DNA from: Usnea hakonensis
Taxonomy: Eukaryota > Ascomycota > Lecanoromycetes > Lecanorales > Parmeliaceae
DNA length: 64,000 bases
Assembly (NCBI GenBank): GCA_013423325.1
Contig: BLJB01000009.1
Coordinates: 243,206-307,205 of the forward strand
Direction: 5' to 3'
The position numbers were made by a program, and so were the translations under genes. Within the stretch, counting starts at the first letter, position 1; each line of letters begins with the position of its first letter. Of the stretch, positions 22,807-34,723 are shown piece after piece. Below the pieces are notes generated by a model, which had not been told where the DNA came from, did not search any database, and saw only the letters and a list, made by a program, of their open reading frames with translations.

Positions 22807-23270
22807 TACAGATGGATGTGGCACCCCGAGTCGGCGGGCGATGTTGGGGGGGTTTTTGTGCTGCATAGCTTGCGAAGGATTTTTCAAAGGGTTGAAAATG
22901 CATTGAGCGATGGAGTTGACAAAGTGAACAATAGGGATAGGGACAGGGATAGGATAGGGAAAGTGCCAACTCTTCACGGAGAGCGCGACTTTGGGGATGT
23001 ATTTAGGCCGTGATGATTTTAATCGATTGATGCATACTGTTCCATATTTCAGACCTGTATATTCACAAGTATCAAAACACGCTCCATATGTACATTTGAT
23101 TGCCCAAGCCACCGACAGCCCCAACCATATCATACAGCCAAAGCATCACGAACAGTGAGAAGAGATGCTTCCAAGCACACATGACGCCTATTTTCATCTA
23201 CACCCATGGTATCATCCATCCCCCTCTTCCCCATAACGATCCAAATCACTACAAGTACCAGCCCCCCCCT
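22807..23270. other. Convergent 3' intergenic region, no gene seen
   Basis: The stretch between the LicD-type gene (+) and the Zn2Cys6 gene (-) has no recognisable gene. Confidence 0.5.
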
Positions 23271-25859
23271 TCACCACCAGCTCATCAGATTCCCATCCTG
23301 CTGAGGCCCAGGCGGACGACTCTGCCCCATGTCGTTCTCCAACTGATAGCCCTTGATCATATCATCCCAGCCCGTCCAATTCATCTCACTCTCCTCAATC
23401 AAACGATCCTGTGAGAACGCGTCGGGATCGAAATTCCATTGATCCGCGTTCGTTGTTCCGTTCATGGGGTTTGTGGATCGGGGTTGTGCTAAAGGCATGA
23501 AGGGTTGTTGGGGCCCAACAAGGCCGTTTGAGTCCGCGGTTGTGGTTGGTAGGAGGGTATCGGTTACTAGCCCTGGCATGTCGAAAGTGGAATAATCGAG
23601 CAAAGGGTCTCCGGTGGACATGGGGCCTGGCTGGAGATTAAACCTTGAGGTAGTGGGCCCCAGAGAGCCGTCGAGTGGGAATCGAGCTTGCTTCGCCAAG
23701 GTCTTTGACCGCTCGGCTTTTGCCTTTGCTAACAATTTTCGCAGTGGCTTCCAGAGCATTCCTCGCTGGTTAGACGTGACGATTTCTCCCCAGTCATCGA
23801 AGACCCCATCAATTACCGTCCAAGCCTTATCAACCTCAGGACCAATAGTCCGCACACATAACTGCGAAATGACAAAGGCTAGAGCATGCCATTGGACATA
23901 GGTGCGAAAAAGCCAGCCCCATCCAAGGGTTGTTTTCTCGGTTTCCAGGAGGCGGGAGAACTCAATTACCTCAAGTGAAGTTCGAAACAGCCGGTCCCTC
24001 GTTTCTTGGGGGAGACCTGCACCAGCATCTGATCTCGTGAATGGATGATGCACTACAAGCCACATCTTAGCAAGGATGAGCCGTGCTACAGTCGCTGAGA
24101 CCCAGTGGAGAGGGACACTCATGTCGCAGTGGCTGAAATACTTCTTTTCAAGATATTGGTGCAGATCTTCAATCATGCGTTCTTTATCCTCGACACTGAG
24201 GCTAGCATTCATTATTCGGCAACGACCTTCTCCGGGCGGAACGTAGCTTAGACGTCTGACCGTTACACCCATGGAATGTCGGACGAGATCAAAAGTCAGC
24301 TCGGTAGCGCCTTCATGTTCCTTTGGAGTTTCTTTTGTACTGGGATCGAAGTCTTCGTCATTGATATTGAGGGGAAATTTGGTGTCGAAGCTCTGCTCGA
24401 CAATAGAGGGATCAGTGCCGTGATCTTCGGAAGCACGCATATCGAGAGAGCTAATCTGCCACCACAGCCGTCTACGCATCTCGGTTTCAAATGGCGAAAG
24501 CCCAAATTGCTGTCCGTCGCGATGAATCCCGAGGCCCTGGGCGAGACGGATGAGAAGACCTGTAAGAGTCCAGACATAGCGCGTGTCACTACGCGAGTTT
24601 TCGGAGTCAGCATTGCTCATTCAAGGTGATAACGGAATTCCGAGACAGGTCCCGGGACTAAAGGCCTGCTTGCTCCCACCACCATCTTTAAAAGGATCAG
24701 CTCCGGGCTATACGTACTCAGATCTACGGACACATGTCAGGAAAAGTACCAGGGATTGCAGGACCAGGAGCTCCTGGGTGTTGAGAAATCCAGCGCGCGC
24801 CAAGGCTTGTTCAACTGCAAATCGATACTTTCGAAGCGCAGCTTGCTTCTCCAAGCCTAGTTGCAGTACGCAATCGTCCGTCGACAACGACGTAACTGCT
24901 GAGAAATATATTGTGAACATCAGGACCTCAGTACACTTGCTGACATGATCGAGGTCAAGCGACGCTTGAGATATAATTTTTTCGTAGTGGGGAATATGAA
25001 GGAGTTTGATGACCGGGTCGACGTTTGTCTTAAATATGCTCCAGTACGTTGGTATTTGTTCGAGGGCGGGATGGAAATTGCGAAGTGAAAGCATTGTAGA
25101 ACTGAAGCTGAAGACGAAACCCTGATGATTCGCGGACGCTGACGATCCAGAACCAGGCGAAGGATAGTCGTCTTCGTCTTCGGTATCATCATCAAGTATA
25201 TCACGCATCTCGGCTACCTCTTCGCTTAGACTATTCCAGAACTTGCTGCTAACATAGCGACTCTTCCCATTTTCCACTTTCAACCGTCCAAATTCTCTCA
25301 TCAAGCTTCCTGTCTCCGAGAATGCACGGTTGGGCTCATGTCGTCCTAACATGTTACAATTCTTCGTTGTCTTGATCTCTTTGGTATTGGAATTGTCTGA
25401 TCCATTTGGCTGTAATGGCTCAAACTCGGATTTTGGGACTTCAACTGGCTCATTCGAAGCTTCCACCTCATCTTCGATTCCCTTGCCCAGGCTCTGCACC
25501 ACACCCTCTAGCCTTCTCAGTCTCGCCAAGAGCTCGGTATCGGGTGGTTTCCTGCTGCGTCTGGGGGCTCTTCCCGGGCCTGGAAATAGACACTCAATCG
25601 CAGCTCTGTTGCAGTTGGAGCATGGATGTCTCTTGTCACATTTGACCTTCCTCTTTCTGCATGTGATACACGATCTCGCATTTAAAGCCGAAGAAGACTG
25701 TGCGGCACCATTTTCAGAACGCGTCCCCTGCTTTCGGTTGGTCATGGGCGGGTCGCTGGGTTCGCGGCTGCTGTCCGGGGTCAGAGCAGGCGGGCCCGCT
25801 GTGCCTGAGGCACTTGTTTCTACGGGAGAGGTAGCAAAATCGTCGGCGAAATCTGCCAT
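23271..25859 (-). CDS. Zn2Cys6 transcription factor with fungal-specific regulatory domain
   Basis: Two exons (25859-24718, 24588-23271) with a 129-nt intron 24717-24589; the join reads CVRRSD-DTRYVWTLTG and gives 819 aa. The binuclear zinc cluster is at residues 64-90 (C-x2-C-x6-C-x5-C-x2-C-x6-C), followed by a basic linker and a short coiled-coil (LLARLRRLEGVVQSLG). The middle-homology fungal_trans domain spans about 270-600 and includes the RLAQGLGIHRDG and RRRLWWQISSLD motifs. An acidic run (DDDTEDEDD) near 225 and a C-terminal region with scattered acidic and aromatic residues may activate transcription. The target pathway cannot be told from the sequence, and the neighbours give no cluster context. 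Confidence 0.92.
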
Positions 25860-26325
25860 TGAGAAAGGTTTCTCTATGAGTTAACAGCTTTCTTTGTGAA
25901 AGGGGAAATGGGGATAGTAATGAGTGGGCAGATTTCAATCGAGATGGTTGATTATTAAATAAGGTAAGGTAGAGGAGTCAGGGCAGGGAGCGATGGTCAA
26001 ATCAAAAGATACGAGTAGGTTAGGATACAGTACTATAAGGTAGTTGTTATCTCATGATCTGATTAAATTAGTAAAGTACTTTAGGCACGAGTAAAGTAGT
26101 GTTGGAAGGTGGAAAGGGAAATGCAAAAGTACTCGCTCATACCTTTGAAATGTATATAAGTCAGCATTTAATCTAATAGAGTACTCTTTGAAATCAGGCA
26201 CCACTTTTTAGTTTTTGGCTGTGCGCATTCGTCTGAATCCTGCTCCTCCCAGCCTTCAGCTAAAGTAGTACTAGGTAAGGTAGGTAGATAGAGTAGTTGT
26301 ACGGCACATGCCGTTGACTTCTTTT

Positions 26326-26347
26326 AAAGTAGGTACCTAGGTACTTT
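26326..26347. repeat. AAAGTA...TACTTT inverted repeat with GGTACC core
   Basis: A 22-nt near-palindrome with 6-bp perfect arms around a GGTACCTAGG core lies about 470 bp upstream of the Zn2Cys6 gene start. It is similar to the element in the RPC34/STI1 promoter. Function unknown. Confidence 0.5.
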
Positions 26348-26928
26348 ACTTTTGACTCATTGAACCCCTCCCTCTCACCATTTGTAGACGTCACTTCGGA
26401 CTTTAGGAATTAAACACTAAAACTTTAAACTCAATATTTATTCTTAGCCGACAGTCTATTGTGTCAAAGTTAAAGGTACGTAACTTATTCTTTGATTCAT
26501 CGACACTAAAGTACCAATAAGTCGGTGACGCCGTGTAAGAGTGTAAACAACTGTACAATAGTATCCTCTCCCAAGCAATATCTGAACCAGCCCGACAAGT
26601 CCACATACTCACAACTATGGGGAGACTACACGACGAATTGAGCCAGCCTCCGCTTTCTTTTCCTTACTTCCAAAAAGGACAACACCCTCTCCTCCACCGG
26701 GCTCTCGTTTGCCATCTGTTCGACCCACGCACCCAATCACTACCTAAAACGACCAAATCACGATGCACACTCCGAGTCTCGACCGGTGTCTGACTAGAGA
26801 AGCCAAGAAATTCGTCTATATGACGGAGCTCCCTTCCCAGGCTTGTATTCTTGCAAGTAGAACGGCGACTTTCTAGATGTAGGATTTGACCTTTCACAAC
26901 AAACGTACAATTCAAAATACATGGCTCC

Positions 26929-26958
26929 GTTGCCCATGTCTTCGTTGCCCATGTCTTC
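26929..26958. repeat. 15-nt tandem direct duplication
   Basis: The unit cgttgcccatgtctt is present twice back to back without mismatch in non-coding sequence. It is a probable replication-slippage product. Confidence 0.8.
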
Positions 26959-27750
26959 ATCCCATACTTGATAAGGTAGACGGCAGTATTGGAGCAACAT
27001 ACCCTGCAAGCCTTTCCCGACATAATTTGTCGCTGACATCCTTGGAGATTGAGGCGCAAGGCATGTATCCGAGCAAATTAACCTTCCTACCCTACCCATA
27101 AGATGTTGTCTTCCAACTCCATTTTCTGCCATGAACAGGCATTGTCGGTTGTGAATAAGCGTAGACTTATTTTGCTAAAACGAAAAGATACGAACATGCA
27201 AGCGCTTTGTCAAACCCCCGACGGAAAGAAGCGGCATAGTGTTGGGAAGATACAATGGCAATTTCAAGGGAGAAGAAAGCCAAAACACAGCTAGGGTTCA
27301 ATTCTGCCGGCATAACGCAAATGGATTGCGGTAGTACGGTATTGGTCAAAAAATGAGACCGGGACAACGTGGACAACCTAAGTGGACTTATACAATATGG
27401 ATCAAGAACAGTGAGTGTGGGCAGAAGAGGGAGCCACGTTGCTGAAATTGGAGGTCGAGAGCTGCATGGGTTTATATTTTCATCTTCGATCCTTTCTCCT
27501 GATTGTACGGCCGCGATCGAAATGTAAGCACAAATTCGAATCCCGTTTGCTGTTCCAGGTCCACGCATCCGGAGCGAGATTGCAAAAGTTCATGTAGATC
27601 TCTTCGTTGTCTTCACCGTGTCCGCAAATCATCCAATCGCGATTCAGGTCTCTTAGCGAGATACTGTGCGAAGCCAGATTTTGCCATCAGACGCTCAGAT
27701 TGCACGACAAATTCCAAATCCCTCTTTGCCAGAGGCTTACTTTTGCGTAT

Positions 27751-29582
27751 TTACCCTAGCAAATCATCCAACGCCCCTCCGCCTCCGTTTCTTTGTCCGT
27801 TACTCTGTACTGGCTGTATCGATGCGGTAGGCATGGCTGCCTGGCTACTTGGTGCTGGAGCTCCCCAGATCTGGGTCGACGCCTTCTCCCTTTGTATAGC
27901 CGCCAGACCTGGTCCTGCACTAGCTGGCGTTGAGGTTTTCTTGATTCCAGCGCCAGCACTTGCTGTAGACCATAACGACCCAAAGGCATCGCCGCCGGAA
28001 GTTGATGGTTTCGCGGCAGGTTTGGAAAAGCTGCTCGCGGAGGTCATGCCTGGTCTTGCACCTGAAATTGGGGGAGCCTGCTGGGAAGGTGTGGCCACTT
28101 GGACAGAAGTAAAATAGTTTGGCGTTGCGGCTTGATAGCCAGTAGACCGAGGGGCCTGCCGTTGAGTTTGTCCTTGTGCGAGCGGCGGAGGCGATGTGAA
28201 GGCGCTTGGTGGTGGGGAAGAGATGTTGTAGTTGGGTGCTGGAGGCGAAGCCATACTATTAATGACGCTGGGTGCTGGCGAGATGGAATTGAAGCCGACC
28301 AGGTCATTGAGATTATTGCCTTGTGAGGGAGCAACGGGTCTCGGAGCTGCGAATTGGGTGTTTGATGCTGTAGTGCCAGCGGACAGTGGTAGACCTGGTA
28401 TCGATGGCCTTGAAGAAGCTGTTGTGGTAGGTGTGGCAGATTGGAAATCGTCAAAGTCATCCTCTTCCGCGGTGCCAGTATCGAGCGGATTAGGAGCGGG
28501 TTTCCTCATACTGGAAGAAAATTCCTTGGGAGGGGTTTCAGGTGGAATGTCGTTGTCGAAGGCCAAGAAATCGATCTCTGGTTCTTTCGGTTTTGGCGGC
28601 TCGGCTTTCTTTTGCTCTCGATGGGGGGCGTCCGCCTTCCGTCGTGAGGTAGATGATGCCTCGCCATCGTCACCCTCATCGTATTCCTCGAAACGATCTC
28701 TCCTGCTGCTTGAATCCTGAAAGCCAGACGTATTGCCCCCAAATCCGCCACCGTCACCGTAAACTCCACCGCTGTATGCTCCATACCCACCAGAGTCTTC
28801 GCTGCCAAAGCCTCCATATCGACTGCCACTGGACATGCCACCACTCATCGCACCGCCCTCGACGCCTCCAAATTTGTTACGGTTCGACCTCGCTTTTTTT
28901 CGTTCAGCTCGAATGCGTTCGACATCTCCTAGCAGCTCCGCCAGCTCTTTTGACCGGTTACGCACGTTCACACCCTGATCTTTACCGTTCTGGTCAATAA
29001 AGTGGAACTGCCGTAGCATCTTGAGCAGCGAGAGGTGGGATCGGGCATCGTCAATCACTCGCTCCGAACCATTCTTTATGAGGAACTCGAGTAGTTGGAG
29101 ACCCTGCAAAATATCAGTGATCAATTGCAAAGCTTCGAGCGAGCGATGTCTGAACCTTGTAAATCTGCCTCCATTCCTCTGCAGCCTTTTCCGTAAATCT
29201 TTTGTAAATCATAGGCATAATCTCGTTGAGCAATTGACTGTAGACATTCCGTCAGCGGAGATCGACGCAGGTGGCCAGTCCCCATACTAGCTGTGTGTGG
29301 CATTGGCAATTTCTTGCATCAGTGTAGACGAAGCGCCCCACGGCTCGTTGTTCGTAGCTTCTCTAACCTGAGCTGATTATGAGTACCCCTAAAGATTTCG
29401 GGTCACCAATGCATACCTTCGCCTCCATCTCCGTATAATTCATGACGGCTGGAGGGGCATGTCAGCTACGGTTTCAGCTAGGTGGCAGTAATAGGCTCAC
29501 CATTTTGGACCTTTCGCACACCAGCTTTCAGGTCATATAACGTTAGATTGCTGACTTGATCTTTGAGGCTGTTGAGATCCAT
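27751..29582 (-). CDS. ENT3: Epsin-like ENTH-domain clathrin adaptor (Ent3-type)
   Basis: Five exons: 29582-29501, 29448-29417, 29367-29288, 29237-29156, 29103-27751, with introns of 49-52 nt; the spliced length is 1629 nt, giving 542 aa. The ENTH domain fills about 1-150 and starts MDLNSLKDQVSNLTLYDLKA, the Ent3/epsinR-type beginning. The remainder is disordered: a Gly/Ser/Tyr-rich stretch, a Lys/Glu/Pro segment, then acidic-phenylalanine motifs (DFLAF, DDFDDFQ near 305) of the kind that bind the gamma-ear of AP-1 and GGA adaptors. It should act in clathrin traffic between trans-Golgi and endosomes. All four introns fall in the ENTH domain. NBP2 lies about 600 bp upstream on the same strand. 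Confidence 0.92.
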
Positions 29583-30184
29583 GTTGAAGATCCTTGTCTT
29601 GGTGACTGGGCGGATGGAGAGTTTTTTGAGGTCAAAGGTTGGTTGGCACTTTGGAACTTTGGGTGCTTCAATGATTCTACGCTAGCCAAATCAGACCAAG
29701 GTGCAGATTCTCCGTCATCAGTGGATGCATTCGAAACATTTAATTCCTACGTCCATTTGCTCTATGGATGTGAGATCTTCTCTCAACTAAACAAACTGAT
29801 TGTCAGAGATGTCTTTTGAGTGAGCTGCCGAGGTTTGTCCTGGCCTTTATAGCGAATTTCTCGGTTAAGGAGTAGAGAGGTATCAAGCAGGTGACAGAGA
29901 ACGAGTGTGAATAGCTCACAGTTTTTCATTCATGTCGAGATGCTCTCCAGCACCGAAAAAACGCCTATATAATGCCCGCTTGGGTAAAAAGTCGCTGATG
30001 CAACGCTGTGAAAAAACTGCGTCTGAAGGCTTAATGGTATTGACACGAAATAATCATCAACGGTATCTAAGTCCGCTCGACAGTAACCACCAAGAACGAG
30101 AGGAAATGTTCGGGTATCTTAAAAGCGGATGTCTTTCGTGGAAAAACGTAAATTCAAATGATCAACCAGTCGCCCGTGTGAAGA
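29583..30184. other. Intergenic region NBP2-ENT3, no gene seen
   Basis: The region holds the ENT3 promoter and NBP2 3' end, both genes being on the minus strand. Small open frames are present without family resemblance. Confidence 0.45.
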
Positions 30185-31780
30185 TTACCGTTTCCCCTTC
30201 GGATGATCCATTTCAGCGTCGCTTTCCTCATCTGCCTCGTTTCCTTCCTCCGGCCCCTTGATCTCTTCGAAACCTCGCAGACCATGGGGACCTGCAGACG
30301 GACTGGTGACGGTGGGACTTCCATAATGCACGACTTGGGGTGGATTGACTCCCTTGTCACCCAGCAGATGATGGGGGTAGGGATTCAAATCTTTGCTGCT
30401 CGTTGAAAATGTGCTGACTATGGGAGGCCGCCTCTCACCGCCATTGCTTGGGTTACTGCCGTGTACCGAATGCGCTTGACCCCCTGGCTCAGCTTGGGTA
30501 GGCGTCGCTACGGAGTCATGCATGGCCATCACCGGAGAAGAAGGGCCAGCCTCTTCTACTGGCTGCTCCCCACTCAAAGCGCTCCAGCCTCCCTCGATGT
30601 CGCGCAGTAGCCGCACGAATTCCTCTGGCACAAGTCCTGATTCACCAGTCTTCGGATCCTCGGCCACGAGCCAGCCTTGACCGTGGCGATAGGAGACCCA
30701 GATTATCTGGCCTTCTTTTAGAGGGAGCTCACTTGCGCTCTCTCGAGCAAAATCAAAGAGTGCAACTGCCTTGCCGTGCATTTCTTCATCAGGAGAAGCA
30801 ATCGTGAACTGGTAATCTCTCGAGTAACGAGAATCTGTATCCTGGTCTGGCACTCCTGAATCATCATCGCTTGAATCTTCAGACACATCGTCTTGTGCGT
30901 AGGACCGATTCGGTAATGTCGCAAAATGAGAGTCTCTTTGCCTGGGACTTGCATAGGTATTTGGAGCTAAGAGTGACTGCCGTGCTTGGTCAGGCGGGTA
31001 TGTGACGAGCTCCCCTCCAGGTCCATTTGCGGTTTCGTCGTCTTCACCAATGTAGTATGTTTCCGTCCCGTCTCCATTGACACCCGCAAAGTAACTCCGC
31101 GAACCCTCGTGATTTGGTGGCAAATCATCCTCGTCTTCCTCTTTCTGTGGACTTCGTCCTCTCCCTTTCCCAGACCTAGAACCTGTAGCCGCAAAAGTCG
31201 ACTTGTTCTTCTTATGTCTTGAGCTGACGACGACTGGACTATGTAAATCCTCATCTTCACTGTATGGCGGGCCATCTCCATATGCCATCTGTGGCAGCTG
31301 CTGGTTGGCGAAAAAACCGTCACCTCCCCAGGGCCCGGCAGACCTTTGTGGATTTGCGCCGTCCCATGTGGCGTTGGCAGGATCCGACGATCTGCGTGGC
31401 CTTTCGCTCGCGGGCGTCGAACTTCCGGAAGGGGGCTCTGATGCCTCTGGAGGAGGCCCGTAATGCCAGGGATGCACTATGGGATACGCGAAATCTCGAA
31501 CTAGAGCGTACGGGAGGCTGGAATGAAAAGCAGGAAAAGCATAGGAGGCCGGTCTCGAGCCCCCGTGTGAGGGTTTCGATATTGTGGAATATGTTGACAT
31601 TCGACTTTTGGCATAGGACGGTGGCCGCTGGAGTGGTGCTCGCCGAGTCGCGGGGTTTGTGTTTAAGGGAGGTAGCGTGGGAATGTGAGCGTTAGGCGAT
31701 GGCGATGGCGACGGTGATCGCGATGGCGAAGGTGACTGTGTGTGATGTGGCGAGGAGGATGGGGAATGCGATGGGGACAT
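30185..31780 (-). CDS. SH3-domain protein, Nbp2-like
   Basis: 531 aa, single exon. One SH3 domain lies at about 337-400 (KAVALFDFARE..., ISYRHGQGWLVAE-type core, here VSYRHGQGWLVAED, and SGLVPEEFV). This HGQGWLVAE variant is the mark of yeast Nbp2, an adaptor that brings the phosphatase Ptc1 to MAP kinase modules. The rest is disordered: an Ser/Pro-repeat start encoded by a GGCGAT-type repeat, acidic patches before the SH3, and a charged C-terminus. The long N-terminal extension is usual in filamentous fungi. A role in HOG/cell-wall signalling is inferred from Nbp2. Confidence 0.82.
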   Translation of the reverse strand: MSPSHSPSSSPHHTQSPSPSRSPSPSPSPNAHIPTLPPLNTNPATRRAPLQRPPSYAKSRMSTYSTISKPSHGGSRPASYAFPAFHSSLPYALVRDFAYPIVHPWHYGPPPEASEPPSGSSTPASERPRRSSDPANATWDGANPQRSAGPWGGDGFFANQQLPQMAYGDGPPYSEDEDLHSPVVVSSRHKKNKSTFAATGSRSGKGRGRSPQKEEDEDDLPPNHEGSRSYFAGVNGDGTETYYIGEDDETANGPGGELVTYPPDQARQSLLAPNTYASPRQRDSHFATLPNRSYAQDDVSEDSSDDDSGVPDQDTDSRYSRDYQFTIASPDEEMHGKAVALFDFARESASELPLKEGQIIWVSYRHGQGWLVAEDPKTGESGLVPEEFVRLLRDIEGGWSALSGEQPVEEAGPSSPVMAMHDSVATPTQAEPGGQAHSVHGSNPSNGGERRPPIVSTFSTSSKDLNPYPHHLLGDKGVNPPQVVHYGSPTVTSPSAGPHGLRGFEEIKGPEEGNEADEESDAEMDHPKGKR

Positions 31781-32839
31781 TACGGCCGTCGTTTCGTCGT
31801 TATGTAGTCAATGCTTAGAATAACAACCTCCCACAAACTCCTAGTGTAACACGAATGCCCAACACTTCATGCACTTTCTGCCGGCTGCCAGGAACTCCAG
31901 CTCTCAGCGTCGAAGATAGAGCTCAGCGAGTAGATTTCGCAGATATCGTGATCCAGGTGAAGGGCCTTGTACCCGAAGCTCTTGCCAAGAATAGACGCCT
32001 TCTTTCGGCCCAGCGACTCGAGGGCAAATGGGGGTCCTGCCGAAAATAGAGCGTTGCGCTGAAGGTTTAGAGGTGCTCAGTCTGATCCAAGATGGACCCC
32101 GGTCTACGAGACCCGAAATCTCCCAAGAATGAGAAAGTATCAACGTTGTGAATATGTGTAGGCACAGACCAGCTGCAAGTTCTCACGGCCAGGATGCAGC
32201 AATGTGTGTAAAGGCGGCAAGGAAGAGGCTGAGATCAAGAGGGATCGCTCGGCGACCAAAGGAAGGGTAATCGTCCGTCGAATCAACCGCAAGCGCTTCT
32301 CGAGCTGGGATGCGGCGCAGGACGTGTCGCTGTGCTCTAGCAACTTTTTCTTGATGTAGAGCGCCCGGTGTGAACCTATTAATCAGCTGAAACATTCAAG
32401 TCTGAGAAAAGACCAATTCTCGTATGTATCATCTGAGAGTGACGAAGAATGAACTGGTTTGTTTTTCCTGCAGGCAAAGTATTTCTACGAGCAGTCCAGA
32501 CTCGGCGGGATGTTTATAAATAGACCAGCGTGAATTTATTTCGTCGCTCCATCAACTTCTGGCCACTAATAAAGGAACCTTGAAATTGCGAAGACTACCT
32601 TTCCTACGACATATCCTCCCAGACTTGACCGTCACCAACGACTTTCCAACATGTGTTCAGTCGTGTCAAAAGCCATACCACACTCTCGGGCTTCTATCCC
32701 AGCGCTCCGGACGAGGGAGATCGATTCATGCAGGGATTAGGCCGACAAGGCTTCTGGCCAAGCGCTGACAATGCAATGTCAACCTCATCATCTCGACAAA
32801 ACACTGCTCGATGGCCGATGACCATGAGATTTCATCACC

Positions 32840-32870
32840 ACTCATTTGAAATCATCGATATCAAATGAGT
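32840..32870. repeat. Perfect 10-bp inverted repeat, 11-nt spacer
   Basis: ACTCATTTGA at 32840-32849 is exactly complementary to TCAAATGAGT at 32861-32870, with an 11-nt spacer rich in ATCATCGAT. It lies in non-coding DNA and could form a hairpin or bind a dimeric factor. Confidence 0.7.
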
Positions 32871-33601
32871 CGTCAACAGCGATTTGCCGATGAGGTTGAC
32901 CGCACTATGAGATGGTATTCACGATGAGGCATTCACTCAATACCATGTCAAACTTATACATATCGAAATAATTCTACGCTGTCTATGAGACCTAATAAGG
33001 CTGCAGAAGGATCCGCAGCCCATCGAACCAAGCAAACAAATCTGACACCGCGGTCACTTGTGTCAGAGATCTCAGGCTGAGTCAAACGCTAAATGATGAG
33101 CTGACGAGAACAAGATGCTAAGTCAAGATTAAGATAGGTGGACAGGATATCGACCCTCACATTGGTCATACGTACGTCGCCCTATTTAACATGTCATCGG
33201 TCCAGAGTGCTCTCTGTACACAATAAAACATACGATTCCAATCACCTCGTCAGCAGATCATTTCAATTCGGACCGAAGCTGTAATTATGACAAAATCGAT
33301 TGAGCACCACCATCTATGCAATGAGCCTTAATCATCGTTCTGCAGCCAACAACTTTCCCCTCACGGTGAGGTAAAATATCTCAAATTCACAACTAGATAC
33401 TCAAGCTCTTTCCCCGAATCCAACAAAGCGCTCTTAAGTAATGAACAAACGAATGCGTTGACTGCAGGAACTAGGCGTTACGCTCGTAAGCCCACCTTTG
33501 CTGCTATCAAAGCTAAACGCCCGTTCGACGGCTCCTCTGGCTTCTCCGGCCTTGCCTCCGAAGATGAGCTGCCCTCTTTAGCGAGCGGTACTAACTAATC
33601 C

Positions 33602-33985
33602 TTAAAATCTGACCTTTCCATGCATGGTGGTCGATGCAGCAGTCACAGTGAAATCTTGATAGGAGAAAATCTGTGAGCTGTTCGAGAGTGCACTAGCATA
33701 AGATCTGGTCAAATAGTACTCGTAATGGGGGTTATAAAGAGAATATCCCTGACAGAAAGCAAACACGTAGTTTTTCATCATACGCATCTGGGACCTTGCT
33801 AGATGATCATGTCTACACTTGATGTTGAAGTCAATGGTTTTTCTCTCTTCATCAAGCCATCCTCCCATAGCTGTCAAACAAGAAAGACTTGCGAGATCAC
33901 CACGCCTGAGACGCGAAATCATGTGACTCAGCCCTATTAGTAAAGTACATAGGATTGTCGGTTCTGTAAGTCTTGTGTATTGCAT
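33602..33985 (-). CDS. Hypothetical protein, doubtful
   Basis: A 127-aa open frame starts at the ATG at 33985. It has a short hydrophobic stretch near the start and a Tyr/His-rich middle (YSLYNPHYEYYLTRSY). I do not recognise a family, and no intron or promoter signal supports it. It is the longest frame in a 2.9-kb gene-poor stretch and could be a lineage-specific gene, a remnant or chance. Confidence 0.25.
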   Translation of the reverse strand: MQYTRLTEPTILCTLLIGLSHMISRLRRGDLASLSCLTAMGGWLDEERKTIDFNIKCRHDHLARSQMRMMKNYVFAFCQGYSLYNPHYEYYLTRSYASALSNSSQIFSYQDFTVTAASTTMHGKVRF

Positions 33986-34723
33986 TGATGTGGTGGCTGG
34001 GATTATCAAAAGTGCTGATGGCTATTCTCTACGGCTCATCATGAGCTTGGTCAGCATTTCGTCATAGCCACTGTTCTTTGAGATGAGTCCCTATCGAGGT
34101 ACGTTGATCTCGAGAGTGCTGGGGCAATGACAGTGTGACATGAGTGGGAGGGGAAAAATATGGGGCTGGTATTGTTCGAGAACAACTTCAAGTAGTCAAA
34201 AACATGTCGCCAAGCATGGTCACAAGGGTAAAAGAAGTTTGGTTTGTAAGCTGATCGAGATACCTAAAGTACCAGTGCTAAGACGAGTCATTTCTATTAA
34301 CATAGGCCTTCTCCACGACAAGACGAGATTCAAGTTGGGAATTTGGGGTCGCCGAGGGGAATAAAGCTGTGCTGGTCCTTGCTTGGGGTTACATGATGGT
34401 GAATCTTATGGTCGTCAAAGGGTCGTTGGAATAAGCAGGATGCTGGATGGTGTCGATGGATTTGCGAACGGGAATCGGTTCTGTTGGTGCCAACGGAATG
34501 GGTCCATGTAAGAGGGTATAACAAGGGGTGGCTGACGGAAGTCGAAAGGCGAGCGTGCATTCGAGATCCAGGTCAAAGAAGCGTTGAGCATGGGATGTGA
34601 TGCTCGAGTTCCTAGTATCATCCATCGAGCGGATGCGAGAGAGTTGGAATGAGGGGGCCCCTTTCAGGAACCGCGAAAGGCCGGAGTGCGTAGTAAAAGC
34701 CGCTTGGGTACTGGAGGCACATC

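Larger units (their letters stand above)
25860..27750. other. 1.9-kb intergenic region with promoter-like repeats, no gene seen
   Basis: The region lies upstream of the Zn2Cys6 gene and downstream of ENT3. Its left half is full of short GGTAAGGTAG/AAAGTACTTT-type elements, including the palindrome at 26326-26347; its right half has a 15-nt tandem duplication at 26929-26958. No protein family was recognised in any frame. Confidence 0.5.
31781..34723. other. 2.9-kb gene-poor region
   Basis: No conserved gene was recognised. It contains the NBP2 promoter, a perfect 10-bp inverted repeat (32840-32870), one 127-aa frame of doubtful status (33602-33985) and the importin alpha 3' end. I saw no transposase or reverse-transcriptase remnants in the conceptual translations. 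Confidence 0.45.

Noticed and set aside
27536..27552. TTCGAATCCC resembling a tRNA B-box
   Set aside because: No matching A-box or acceptor stem could be placed at the right distance on either strand.
28232..28720. 162-codon + strand frame opposite ENT3
   Set aside because: It lies antisense to the disordered Ser/Pro/Gly-rich part of ENT3; such composition commonly leaves the opposite strand open.
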